Positions 1-7,620 of a stretch of 9,892 bases of DNA are shown piece after piece. The notes under the pieces were generated by a model, which worked only from the letters and a program-made list of their open reading frames with translations, was not told where the DNA came from and did not search any database. The position numbers and the translations under genes were made by a program. The stretch is from Xanthobacteraceae bacterium (lineage in GTDB: Bacteria; Pseudomonadota; Alphaproteobacteria; Rhizobiales; Xanthobacteraceae), in assembly GCA_030039655.1 (NCBI GenBank), contig JASHVC010000577.1, positions 1 through 9,892 of the forward strand, read 5' to 3'. How positions within the stretch are numbered: position 1 is the stretch's first letter; each line of letters starts with the position of its first letter.

Positions 1-162
1 CGATTTTTCAAGTTGCGAGGGGAAGTGACTATCGCATGCAGTCCGCCAGCACGAGGGCAGACCACTTTTAAACCGATCGCGTCATCCCACATTGAAATCG
101 TAACTGGATGTGAACTCAAATGGGTGCGCGAATTTCTTGCTCAATTCCTAGACGGCAATTGA
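1..162 (+). other. ambiguous partial reading frame at left edge
   Basis: Frame 1 of the plus strand is open from the window edge to a TGA at 160-162 (53 codons). It ends with the protein-like tail VREFLAQFLDGN, so it could be the C-terminus of a gene lying to the left. Against this, the minus strand over the same bases also has an open frame, starting at an ATG at 92-90 (MWDDAIGLKVVCPRAGG...) and running off the left edge for 30 codons. That frame would fit a gene downstream of the glycosyltransferase at 241-1218, but I see no strong ribosome binding site for it. Both frames are short enough to occur by chance, and neither is recognisable. The flanking sequence to the left would settle which is real. 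Confidence 0.25.
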
Positions 163-240
163 TTCGCAAGAGAAACGACCCTCGGCTTCTGTCGGAACAC
201 AAATGTATTGACTCATATATTGCCGCAGCTGCGACGCTCT

Positions 241-1218
241 TTACCCACTTTTTGCAATGCGGGGACAGACCTCATTCTCTACGCGTTCGCTCCAGTAATC
301 TGCACGCTCGACACGACGTAACAGAGCACCATGGAATTCGCACCACCAAACAGGTTGGGCTCGGTCAACACCATTTTGCGCACGTGCCTCGCGATAGCCG
401 ATCAAAAACGCGATATGCGCTGGTACAACGTAATCAGGGTCGTTGTTTGACTGGATGGGGGACAAAAAATAACGATTGAGCAGAAACTCAGTCGACGGAG
501 GATTGGGCCATATGTGATACCGCCCGCTCCCGTGGCGGTATTTCTGACGCCACGCCGCCTCCAGGTCTCTTGGGTCCTCATGAAATACTTTGAAATCAGG
601 CCACCAATCTATGTGCAATCCCTTCTGCAGCAGGCCGCCGAGCAAGATCCGGCTTTCGGCCGTTGCATCAGCCGCTGTTTCGGCAAAGACCTTGCGCGGA
701 TACTTGTCAAAATGTTCGCGCGACAACAACAGGCAGCGCGAATCGATCATCGATGTGGAATTCTCGGTGATGTAGGACGAAAACATATGCATGTAGAGTC
801 TTTCCTCGTGGGCGCCGAGTTCCGCGTTTTGGATATGTTGAAACAGCCAAGGAATGCCCTGCGCCATTGTGGAACGTCTATTTTGGTGCCAAGCAAGAGC
901 CATTTGGCACCAATCCGCGCTGACTACACAATCTGAATCAGTGAACAAGTAAATATCGTCGTCCGTCTCTTTAAGACCGGTATTGCGCGCAGCCCCAGGG
1001 CCGATGCCTTCCGCGTCTATGACCTTGGCTTTTGGATGACGCGACGTTACGGCGTTGCTGAATCCGGCGGTCGAACGGTCATTCACGATCAAGATACTGA
1101 CGGAATGGGCGAGCTTTGATGTATTGTCCATTGACGCAATTGATTGCTCGACGGACGATATGCATGTGTGCAAACTATCAATCCGGTCGCGGCACGGAAT
1201 AATAATTGCAATTCTCAT
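241..1218 (-). CDS. family 2 glycosyltransferase (GT-A fold)
   Basis: This 325-residue protein probably transfers a sugar from a nucleotide-sugar donor during synthesis of a surface polysaccharide or glycoside, in the cytoplasm or at the inner membrane face. The N-terminal half has the GT2 signatures in order: IIIPCRDR (residues 5-12), VNDRS (45-49), GPGAARNTG (73-81), and the metal/donor-binding DxD as TDSDC (93-97). A later segment, FHEDPRDLEAAWRQKYRHGSGR (212-233 region), resembles the acceptor-side part of many GT2 enzymes. No clear transmembrane helix is visible, so it is not a processive synthase. The ATG at 1218 is preceded by GGGGA at a normal distance, which supports this start. Upstream on the same strand, TTGACG (1264-1259) could be a -35 box, but the -10 is weak. 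Donor and acceptor cannot be told from sequence. The gene is divergent from the TIR-STAND gene and has no co-directional neighbour to its right. Confidence 0.85.
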   Translation of the reverse strand: MRIAIIIPCRDRIDSLHTCISSVEQSIASMDNTSKLAHSVSILIVNDRSTAGFSNAVTSRHPKAKVIDAEGIGPGAARNTGLKETDDDIYLFTDSDCVVSADWCQMALAWHQNRRSTMAQGIPWLFQHIQNAELGAHEERLYMHMFSSYITENSTSMIDSRCLLLSREHFDKYPRKVFAETAADATAESRILLGGLLQKGLHIDWWPDFKVFHEDPRDLEAAWRQKYRHGSGRYHIWPNPPSTEFLLNRYFLSPIQSNNDPDYVVPAHIAFLIGYREARAQNGVDRAQPVWWCEFHGALLRRVERADYWSERVENEVCPRIAKSG

Positions 1219-1341
1219 AGGTTTCCCCAGAATTTTCTGACACCAAGCTGCCCCCTCACGTCAACACACCCTCTAAATCGTATCACAAGAAACGACGATT
1301 ACTATCGTTCGCAAAAATACGCCGATATGACTCAACTGCCG

Positions 1342-1389
1342 GACCTTCAAACCGCACGCCCTGCCGACCGGCGAACTGCACGCCCCGTC
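1342..1389. repeat. imperfect 24-base tandem duplication
   Basis: Two adjacent 24-base units (1342-1365 and 1366-1389) both begin GACC, share the exact core GCACGCCC, and match at 18 of 24 positions by hand alignment. The length is a multiple of three, which could reflect a decayed coding repeat. There are only two copies and no known function. Confidence 0.45.
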
Positions 1390-1466
1390 GGGATTTGCTC
1401 ACATGTGGCGACTTCATGAAACGCATCAAGGACTCCCTTGTTTGAGTGATCTGAAGGGGAATGAAC

Positions 1467-1502
1467 ATGACTGAATTCGGCCGGGTGCATTGGCACGGAT
1501 AG
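1467..1502 (+). other. tiny ORF (11 codons) with a strong Shine-Dalgarno
   Basis: GAAGGGGA at 1453-1460 lies six bases before the ATG at 1467, a near-ideal ribosome binding site. The frame it opens, MTEFGRVHWHG, stops at TAG 1500-1502. An in-frame ATG at 1461 is too close to the Shine-Dalgarno. The ORF could be a leader peptide upstream of the TIR-STAND gene, the start of a decayed gene, or chance. About 190 bases separate it from the TIR-STAND start. Confidence 0.2.
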
Positions 1503-1693
1503 AACAGCAGATAAGGAATGGCCCCACATAGGCAGCCACAGCGTCCCCGGTAGGCAAGTGCAGGCTTATGCCGCTTATTTCGTCTATCCGCTGAAGACAC
1601 CATCGCCAAACGGCCATTGAGCCGCGAGTTTGTCTTGCGTAGTGTTGCTGGCCAAAAGAGCAGCAGTTGACAGCGCGCCCTTGGGATTGGGTA

Positions 1694-4531
1694 ATGCCTC
1701 GTCTTTTTATCAGTCATTCTAGCAAGGACAGTCTTCAGGCACTGGCGTTCCAGCACTGGCTAGAAGCCAACGGTTGGTCGAAGGACGACGTCTTCATTGA
1801 CCTGCACGGGATTGGGGCCGGTGAGCGTTGGCGCGAGACCCTCCGCAAAGCCAACGCAACATGCGAAGCAATTATCCTCCTCGCGTCACCGGACTCTCTC
1901 GCTTCGGTCGAATGCCAGAAAGAGCTTGAACTTGCTGAGGCACTTGGAAAGGTGATTGTCCCCGCGATAGTGCGCGACTTAGCCAAGGAGGATCCGAGAC
2001 TCGGGCGCTATGCTGAACACCAGTTGGTAGATTTGTCGGCGCAGCCGACGGACTGCGTAGAAGAGTTCGAGCACGAAGGCTCTGTTCATCGGGTGGCGCT
2101 GAACGGACGCGCTCTGGCCGCCATCAAGCTGCGGCTAGAAGACCTCGGGGTCGCGCCGGATAGCTTCGTCTGGCCGCCCAAGGACAAAACTAACCCGGAG
2201 CCTTATCCGGGCTTGTCGGCTCTCGGCGAAAGTGATGCCGGAATTTTCTTTGGCCGCGACGCCGATATCATGAGCGGACTTACCGAGCTTCGTCACGTCC
2301 GCCGGCGTGCTGGACCGCGGATTTTTGTTATTCAAGCGGCATCGGGCTCTGGAAAGTCGTCATTCTTGCGCGCGGGCTTATGGCCACGCCTGCAGCGCGA
2401 TCGCGATTTCGCACCGCTCGCTATTTTGCGTCCGGCACAGGGCATTTTGGGAGGGCCAGATGGGCTGGCCTTTCAACTCGCGCCCTGGTTCGCCCGCCAT
2501 GGGAAGCAAAAGACTGCCGGATCCATTCATTCGTCGATCTCGGCGACTGACCTCTGCGCTGGGGAGGAGGCGTTCAGTAGATTGTTGACCGAGGCGGCTG
2601 CACTGTCCCTGCACGCGCGTCGGGCCGTCGATGCCGAGGCTTCGCCGCCCTCGCCCCTGATCGCCATCGATCAAGGCGAGGAGCTTTTCGCGGCCGAGGA
2701 TTCGCAAGAGAGTGAGAAATTCCTGCAGCTGCTGTCGGCTTTGTTGAAGTCGCCGCCGGATGGCGTCGATCCGTATGTGCTGATCACGATTCGCGCCGAC
2801 AGCGTCGAAAGCCTTTTACAGCGCGTTGCTGAGCTTGGGCTTGACGCGCCAAAACCCATTTACCTCCCGCCGCTCTCGCCTGGCGCCTATCGTGATGTGA
2901 TTCTCAGGCCGGCGGCCATTTACAGCAAGCAAATCCAGCGACTCGCCATCGATCCGGCGTTGGCCAAACAACTTGTCGCGGATGCCAGTGGCGCGGACGC
3001 ATTGCCGCTGCTCGCCTTCGCGCTTTCCCAGCTATTTAAGCTCCACGGCCCGGGGCAGGAGCTGACCCTTGATCAGTACAATGAAATGGGTGGCATGGGC
3101 GGCTGCGTCACTCGCGTACTGCAGCAGGCGCAGAAACTCGCCGGCGCTGCCGGCGGCGATGACAGCTTACGCCGTCTTGTCGTACCCGGATTGGCAACAT
3201 GGGATCCGGCTGCGGGCGCTGCAAAGCGTCTCGTAGGACGAAAAGCTGAGGTGATCGGCGACGATCGCGCCTACCTCGCGCCATTGGCGCACGCCCTGAT
3301 CGAGGCACGCCTGCTTGTTCACAATCGAGATTCTTTTGAGGTCGCTCACGAGGCGCTCTTGCGAAGACCTCCGATCGCTGGCTGGCTCGACGAGCAAAAG
3401 GATGCCCTTAAGCTGCGTGATGACGTACTTAGGGAGGCGATAGAGTGGGAAAGCAGCGGCAAGAGTGATAAGGATCTTGTGCGCCGCGGCGAACGATTGA
3501 GCGTGGCGCTGGCGCTGGTTGTTAATAAGGATTTTTCCGCCGCGCTTGCGCCGGCAAGAGACTATCTTGCGGCCTGCCAGCGCTCTGAGGCAACTACAAG
3601 AAGAAGATCTCAACTCGCTCAGATCTCCATATACGTACTGCTTGTTGGAATCATCGTGGCTCTCGTAGGCTGGATCAATCAGAACTATTTAATGAGGCAG
3701 TGGAACTGGTATGCGACCATGCGCCCCTATATGGTCGCTAACGTTCGGCCGTATGTGCTTTCCAAAGACGCCGAACGGAAACTTGCTTCGCTTGCTACTT
3801 TTCGCGAATGCGCCGAACATTGTCCAGTGATGGTCGTTGTGCCGGCGGCGACCTTCACTATGGGCTCGCCCGCCGGCGAAAATGGTCGCAGCGAGAATGA
3901 GGGTCCGCAACACCAAGTCACCATCGGTGCACCATTTGCCGTTGCGAAGTTTGACGTGACCTTTGCTGATTGGGATGCATGCGTGTCGGTTGGTGGCTGT
4001 GACCCCGTTTCCGATAGTGGGATGGGACGCGGTTCAAAACCGGTCGTCAACGTCAGTTGGGATGACGCCCAGCAGTATGTGAAATGGTTCTCGACGATGA
4101 CTGGGAAAGACTACCGGCTGCTCTCAGAGTCCGAGTGGGAATATGCGGCGAGGGCGGGCACTACGACAGCCTATCCGTGGGGCGACGCGATCGGCACGGA
4201 CAATGCTGATTGCGTTGGCTGCGGCAGCCAATGGGACGGCAGGCAGACTTCTCCTGTTGGGTCGTTCAAACCGAATTCATTCAATCTGTACGATATGCAA
4301 GGTGATGTGTACCAATGGGTCGAGGACTGCTATCACGACAACTATCTTGGCGCGCCTACGGATGGATCGGCCAATATAACGGGCGACTGCAGTCGCCGCG
4401 TCGTCCGCGGCGGTGCCTGGGCGCGATCCCCGAGCGAGCTACGATCCGCGTACCGTCACTGGGGCGCGACCAACATTCGCATCGATAATCAAGGTTTTCG
4501 CATTGCTAGAACGCTCGATCATCCGGAGTAG
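1694..4531 (+). CDS. TIR-nSTAND-transmembrane-FGE/lectin-like sensor protein, candidate immune protein
   Basis: The protein has 945 residues from the ATG at 1694, chosen because TIR domains usually open as MPRLFISHSSKD; a TTG at 1667 would add nine residues. Residues 2 to about 115 form a TIR domain: FISHSSKD (5-12), then S-rich strand and C74-Q-K-E77, E77 being the expected NADase glutamate. An nSTAND-type NTPase follows: PYPGL (170-174), FFGRD (185-189), Walker A ending SGSGKSS (217-223, with Ala where Gly is usual), Walker B LIAIDQGEELF (322-332), and LPLLAFALSQLF (437-448). One transmembrane helix lies at 644-661 after an RRR run, so the C-terminus should be periplasmic. Residues 712-939 are an FGE-sulfatase/C-type-lectin-like domain (FTMGSP, RLLSESEWEYAARAGTTTAYPWGD, RVVRGGAW, GFRIAR) without the catalytic cysteines of true FGEs. 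In STAND proteins the C-terminal region senses a ligand, the NTPase oligomerises and the N-terminal effector is activated; here that would deplete NAD+. Domains are seen; the defence role is inferred. Confidence 0.88.
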   Translation: MPRLFISHSSKDSLQALAFQHWLEANGWSKDDVFIDLHGIGAGERWRETLRKANATCEAIILLASPDSLASVECQKELELAEALGKVIVPAIVRDLAKEDPRLGRYAEHQLVDLSAQPTDCVEEFEHEGSVHRVALNGRALAAIKLRLEDLGVAPDSFVWPPKDKTNPEPYPGLSALGESDAGIFFGRDADIMSGLTELRHVRRRAGPRIFVIQAASGSGKSSFLRAGLWPRLQRDRDFAPLAILRPAQGILGGPDGLAFQLAPWFARHGKQKTAGSIHSSISATDLCAGEEAFSRLLTEAAALSLHARRAVDAEASPPSPLIAIDQGEELFAAEDSQESEKFLQLLSALLKSPPDGVDPYVLITIRADSVESLLQRVAELGLDAPKPIYLPPLSPGAYRDVILRPAAIYSKQIQRLAIDPALAKQLVADASGADALPLLAFALSQLFKLHGPGQELTLDQYNEMGGMGGCVTRVLQQAQKLAGAAGGDDSLRRLVVPGLATWDPAAGAAKRLVGRKAEVIGDDRAYLAPLAHALIEARLLVHNRDSFEVAHEALLRRPPIAGWLDEQKDALKLRDDVLREAIEWESSGKSDKDLVRRGERLSVALALVVNKDFSAALAPARDYLAACQRSEATTRRRSQLAQISIYVLLVGIIVALVGWINQNYLMRQWNWYATMRPYMVANVRPYVLSKDAERKLASLATFRECAEHCPVMVVVPAATFTMGSPAGENGRSENEGPQHQVTIGAPFAVAKFDVTFADWDACVSVGGCDPVSDSGMGRGSKPVVNVSWDDAQQYVKWFSTMTGKDYRLLSESEWEYAARAGTTTAYPWGDAIGTDNADCVGCGSQWDGRQTSPVGSFKPNSFNLYDMQGDVYQWVEDCYHDNYLGAPTDGSANITGDCSRRVVRGGAWARSPSELRSAYRHWGATNIRIDNQGFRIARTLDHPE

Positions 4532-4573
4532 GGGTCGGACCGCGCGATAACGCAGGCTCACAAACTGCTGTCT

Positions 4574-5293
4574 TCAAAAGGAAAGCGGTATGCGGCCCTG
4601 CCTCATGGTATCGGGCGAAATGAATACGGCATTGACCCGTCGTAGATTCGGAGCGCCAGTCGTCCAATCTTCGGCTTGATCATAAAAACCGAACAATCGA
4701 TGACCCATTTGTTCGAGAAAGTGTTGGATCGTCTCCAATGGGCAGTGGTAGCGATTGTCCGGGTTGACACTACATTCGCATTGAATAAATGAAATCAGCC
4801 CTCGAGAAATCAATGATGTGGTTCCGCGAAGGACCTCCAGATCGAAGCCTTCAGTGTCAATCTTGAGGAAATCAATGCGAGGTATGTCGTTCCGGCTGCA
4901 ATACTTATCCAACGTTATCATCGCCGCTTTTTCTATACCCTTGATCGCTATGGGACTAGGCAGTTTTGCCGATTGTGTGGCTACATGATTCATCGTGGGC
5001 CAAGTCGTAAGCGCTAGTTCAACTTCCCCTTCTGTTGCCCCGACCGCCAGACGTTCGCATTTGATAGAGCTGATGTTGGAAAATCGATTTGATAATTCGG
5101 AGTAAAACTCAGATGCTGGCTCGAAGCTCCAGATCGCGGCGTCAGGAAAACATGCGTTAAACCATTCAGTCGATTGACCAACATTCGACCCAACGTCGAA
5201 AATAATTTCCATTACGGCCGCGGGGAGTCTGCGTTGTATATCTCGTAAGACGTCAGTGCTCCGAGTTGCACTTTCGCGGGCACTGGATATCAT
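4574..5293 (-). CDS. FkbM-family SAM-dependent methyltransferase
   Basis: FkbM-family enzymes transfer a methyl group from S-adenosylmethionine, usually to a hydroxyl of a sugar or polyketide; many sit in polysaccharide clusters. Numbering from the ATG at 5293 (239 residues), the SAM-binding motif I is FDVGSNVGQ (32-40), the acidic end of strand 2 is SFEP (56-59), and the family hallmark LKIDTEGFDLEVLRG spans 143-157 with D146, E148 and G149. A C-terminal strand, RRVNAVFIS, completes the Rossmann-like domain. I chose the ATG at 5293 because AGGA lies nine bases upstream; a TTG at 5323 would add ten residues and an ATG at 5212 would remove the first 27. The length is normal for the family. It converges with the TIR-STAND gene, the stops being 42 bases apart, and diverges from the GT8-like gene. 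With the two glycosyltransferases nearby, a role in O-methylating a glycan is a reasonable inference; the substrate is unknown. Confidence 0.87.
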   Translation of the reverse strand: MISSARESATRSTDVLRDIQRRLPAAVMEIIFDVGSNVGQSTEWFNACFPDAAIWSFEPASEFYSELSNRFSNISSIKCERLAVGATEGEVELALTTWPTMNHVATQSAKLPSPIAIKGIEKAAMITLDKYCSRNDIPRIDFLKIDTEGFDLEVLRGTTSLISRGLISFIQCECSVNPDNRYHCPLETIQHFLEQMGHRLFGFYDQAEDWTTGAPNLRRVNAVFISPDTMRQGRIPLSF

Positions 5294-5370
5294 TCGCGAG
5301 TTTCCTAAACGCAGAGGTTCCAAATCATCTCAGTTCGCTAAACCAACAAACCAGAAGCGATATTGGGGTC

Positions 5371-5387
5371 TACCATGCGACATGGTA
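5371..5387. promoter_or_regulatory. short inverted repeat between divergent genes
   Basis: TACCATG (5371-5377) and CATGGTA (5381-5387) form perfect 7-base arms around a CGA spacer. It lies in the 284-base gap between the divergently transcribed FkbM and GT8-like genes, where an operator for both could sit. No regulator gene is present in the window and no matching second copy was found, so it may be chance. Confidence 0.2.
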
Positions 5388-5577
5388 TCGACTTGGGTTC
5401 TTCTTTGAAAGCGCCACCGTGCAACGAGGTCACATTGCCCACCAAAGGCCTCCATGCACACCGCTCGTATACGGCTCTGCTAAATCAACCGTCGAGCTCT
5501 ACGATGTCAGCTACCACATGAATCGATGCTCCAGCGCTAGATTGCATTCGGTTTGACCTACCCGAGAGACCACAAAC

Positions 5578-6396
5578 ATGACGCAGCGCGTTCTTGTCGT
5601 CACAGCCGCCGACGAGGCCTATTTTCCTTTGCTGGACGGATTGCTGCGATCGTTGGAAGGCTGCGCCTTTCCCATTGCGTGTTTTGATGTGGGCCTGCAT
5701 CCGGCTAGCCGCGCCACAATCGCTCGACGGGCGCAAATGGCTAATCCGGTCTGGGATTTTCCCGTCAACGAAAATGCAAATAGCCCCGCGCTTCGCGCCA
5801 GCACTGCACGGCCGTTCCTTCCACGTTATTTCCCTGGGTTCGACATTTATCTCTGGATCGATGCCGATGCTTGGGTCCAGACCCCTGCTACTCTCAACTC
5901 CTACATCGCCAACGCGCTGGATGGCTCCATTGCGGCTGCGACGCACACTCATCCGGCGTACAACCCGAGCGCAGGCATCCTGTCCTGGCGGAAGCGCCGC
6001 ATGGGTACTTACTTCGGCTCGGCGGCCGCCGATCAGTTTCCTTGGGACAACTATTTTAATAGTGGGGTTTTCGCACTCCGCGCCGATGCCCCGCATTGGG
6101 CCTGCTGGGCAGACGCATACGCAACGGGCTTGAAAAACGCTCAAGGCGCGCTTTGCTGCGATCAAACGGCGCTCACTTACGCGATTTGGAACTCTCGTCT
6201 GCCGGCGAAGCCGCTTCCAGCATTATGCAACTGGCTTTGTCATCTGGCTCTTCCGGTGTTCGATCCAGATCGCGGTCAATTCTGCGAACCGACTGCGCCG
6301 GGCGATACAATTGGAGTACTACACCTCGCGGGCCGGACGAAGAACCAGTCGGATCTGCGTTACCGCGATGAAGCCGTGCGATACGTTCGCTCGTGA
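5578..6396 (+). CDS. GT8-like glycosyltransferase
   Basis: This 272-residue protein probably moves a sugar from a nucleotide donor onto a glycan or glycolipid in the cytoplasm. It carries the retaining GT-A pattern seen in family 8: an N-terminal strand RVLVVTAAD (4-12), WIDADAWV (93-100) with the DxD D95-A-D97, NSGVFALR (161-168), CDQTAL (194-199), and near the C-terminus VLHLAGRTKN (247-256), where the H and following G-x-x-K resemble the HxxGxxK that closes the active site in GT8. Overall similarity to the classic galactosyl- or glucosyltransferases is low, so the family call rests on these motifs. The ATG at 5578 has GAGAG about nine bases upstream. The gene is followed after 72 bases by the MFS transporter on the same strand and may be co-transcribed with it. 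Six cysteines are spread along the chain, with no sign of a signal peptide. Confidence 0.7.
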   Translation: MTQRVLVVTAADEAYFPLLDGLLRSLEGCAFPIACFDVGLHPASRATIARRAQMANPVWDFPVNENANSPALRASTARPFLPRYFPGFDIYLWIDADAWVQTPATLNSYIANALDGSIAAATHTHPAYNPSAGILSWRKRRMGTYFGSAAADQFPWDNYFNSGVFALRADAPHWACWADAYATGLKNAQGALCCDQTALTYAIWNSRLPAKPLPALCNWLCHLALPVFDPDRGQFCEPTAPGDTIGVLHLAGRTKNQSDLRYRDEAVRYVRS

Positions 6397-6468
6397 AGAC
6401 AAGATGTTTCGTGCGGAGAGAATTACGGGAAAGGGCGTTGCCTGGCGAAACAGGCTGGCAATGATGCG

Positions 6469-7620
6469 ATGACCAATTTCCTGGAGGTCAGTCAGCCAAA
6501 GCACTTGCCAGTGCGAATCGTTGCTCTCTACACCGCGATCTACGCCTTCGTTGGGGTGCAGTTGCCATTTTCCCCCATTTGGCTGGCTGCGAAGGGGTTT
6601 GATGCGCGCCTGATCGCCTTTGTGCTTTCGGCCACGATGCTGGTGCGGATTGTCGCTATTCCAGTCGTGACGCGGCTAACCGATCGATTTGGCGGCATCA
6701 GAGGCGCGCTGATCGTCGTATCGGCGATGTCGACGATCGGTTACATCGCTCTTGGCTTCACAAACGGAATATTCGGTATTTTCTCCGTTCTAACGGTCAC
6801 ATGGGTGCCCTTAGCCCCGATTGGGACCCTGGTGGACGCCTACACGCTTAAGAGTGTTCGAGCCCGAAGCTGGTCTTATGGATCCTATCGCTTGTGGGGC
6901 TCGTTGGCTTTCCTGTTTTCAACTCTTGGGGCCGGAGTGCTCCTTGAATACATAGCGCCGTCTTCTCTGATCTGGGTGCAGGTTATTGCACTTTTTGCTG
7001 TGACCGGAGCGGCAGTCGCACTGCATTCAATTCACGAGGGGCCGTTGGGTTTGCATCCGCCCGGCGTGCCGCGTCGCCGCCTGTACCTCTCTACGCAATA
7101 CTTAGCCGTGATACTGGCCGCCAGCCTGGTTCAAGCTAGCCATGCATTCTTCTATGGATTCTCAGCCATTGATTGGTCGCATAGGGGATTTAGTCAATCG
7201 GTGATAGGCGGTCTGTGGGCGATCGGCGTTGCTGCCGAGATTACAATGTTTGCAGTCGCCTCCCGCCTGTCGACACGAATGACGCCGCTGGCACTATTGC
7301 GTCTCGGTGCGGGCGCCGCGGTTGTGCGGTGGGTCGCGATGGCTGCGGATCCACCAATTTTCACGTTGCCGTTTCTTCAAAGCCTTCATGGGTTGTCCTT
7401 TGCCGCCACGTTTCTTGGTTCAATACAGATCATTGCCAAGATCGCGGGCGATCGGCAACTTACAGTCGCGCAAGGCGACCTTGCGGTGACCACTTTGGCG
7501 GCGACAGCCGGCTGTACGGCTTTGTCCGGCGTGCTTTATGAAAGCTACGGCTTTCATACCTATATTTTTATGGCACTCATTGCGTTTGCTGGTATCTGCT
7601 GCTCCTTGCGGGCAAAATGA
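6469..7620 (+). CDS. MFS transporter, HcaT/MFS_1-like type
   Basis: This 383-residue polytopic inner-membrane protein has about 12 hydrophobic segments, the usual count for major facilitator transporters. The loop TRLTDRFGGIRGA (68-80) after the second helix is the conserved MFS motif A region. YGSYRLWGS (137-145), the aromatic segment around QASHAFFYGFSAIDW (222-236) and LQSLHGLSFAATFLGS (303-318) are typical of the branch that includes the 3-phenylpropionate transporter HcaT and the nucleoside symporter-like MFS_1_like proteins. A longer polar loop, HSIHEGPLGLHPPGVPRRR (186-204), divides the two six-helix halves. Substrate cannot be assigned, and HcaT is only the nearest named relative I recognise. 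The ATG at 6469 has no strong Shine-Dalgarno, but no better in-frame start precedes the first helix. It lies 72 bases after the GT8-like gene and converges with the HAD phosphatase. Confidence 0.85.
   Translation: MTNFLEVSQPKHLPVRIVALYTAIYAFVGVQLPFSPIWLAAKGFDARLIAFVLSATMLVRIVAIPVVTRLTDRFGGIRGALIVVSAMSTIGYIALGFTNGIFGIFSVLTVTWVPLAPIGTLVDAYTLKSVRARSWSYGSYRLWGSLAFLFSTLGAGVLLEYIAPSSLIWVQVIALFAVTGAAVALHSIHEGPLGLHPPGVPRRRLYLSTQYLAVILAASLVQASHAFFYGFSAIDWSHRGFSQSVIGGLWAIGVAAEITMFAVASRLSTRMTPLALLRLGAGAAVVRWVAMAADPPIFTLPFLQSLHGLSFAATFLGSIQIIAKIAGDRQLTVAQGDLAVTTLAATAGCTALSGVLYESYGFHTYIFMALIAFAGICCSLRAK

Larger units (their letters stand above)
1219..1693. other. 475-base intergenic stretch, no convincing gene
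   Basis: This stretch separates the divergent glycosyltransferase and TIR-STAND genes and should hold both promoters. I cannot place a strong sigma-70 promoter for the TIR-STAND gene. On the minus strand TTGACG (1264-1259) with a poor -10 near 1240-1235 is a weak candidate for the glycosyltransferase. It also holds an imperfect 24-base tandem repeat (1342-1389) and a tiny ORF with a good ribosome binding site (1467-1502), listed separately. Open frames of up to 157 codons on the minus strand overlap the start of the TIR-STAND gene; they have a low-complexity, arginine-rich look and no recognisable motif. The length, stop-broken plus frames and protein-like fragments would fit decayed coding sequence or an old insertion, but I could not identify a family. 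Confidence 0.5.

Noticed and set aside
120..479. 119-codon plus-strand ORF
   Set aside because: Most of it is antisense to the glycosyltransferase at 241-1218, and it has no recognisable motif or ribosome binding site.
1283..1756. 157-codon minus-strand ORF
   Set aside because: It overlaps the start of the TIR domain on the other strand, is arginine-rich with no domain signature, and lacks a good start.
4397..4531. Variable region of a diversity-generating retroelement at the 3' end of the TIR-STAND gene
   Set aside because: The FGE/C-type-lectin fold is a common target, but no reverse transcriptase, accessory gene or template repeat is visible, and the end of the gene is not rich in AAC/AAT codons. 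An element outside the window cannot be excluded.
5266..5556. 96-codon plus-strand ORF upstream of the GT8-like gene
   Set aside because: It begins antisense to the FkbM gene, has no recognisable domain, and its composition gives no sign of coding.
5485..6165. 226-codon minus-strand ORF
   Set aside because: It is the antisense shadow of the GT8-like gene, whose DxD and C-terminal motifs are clear on the plus strand.
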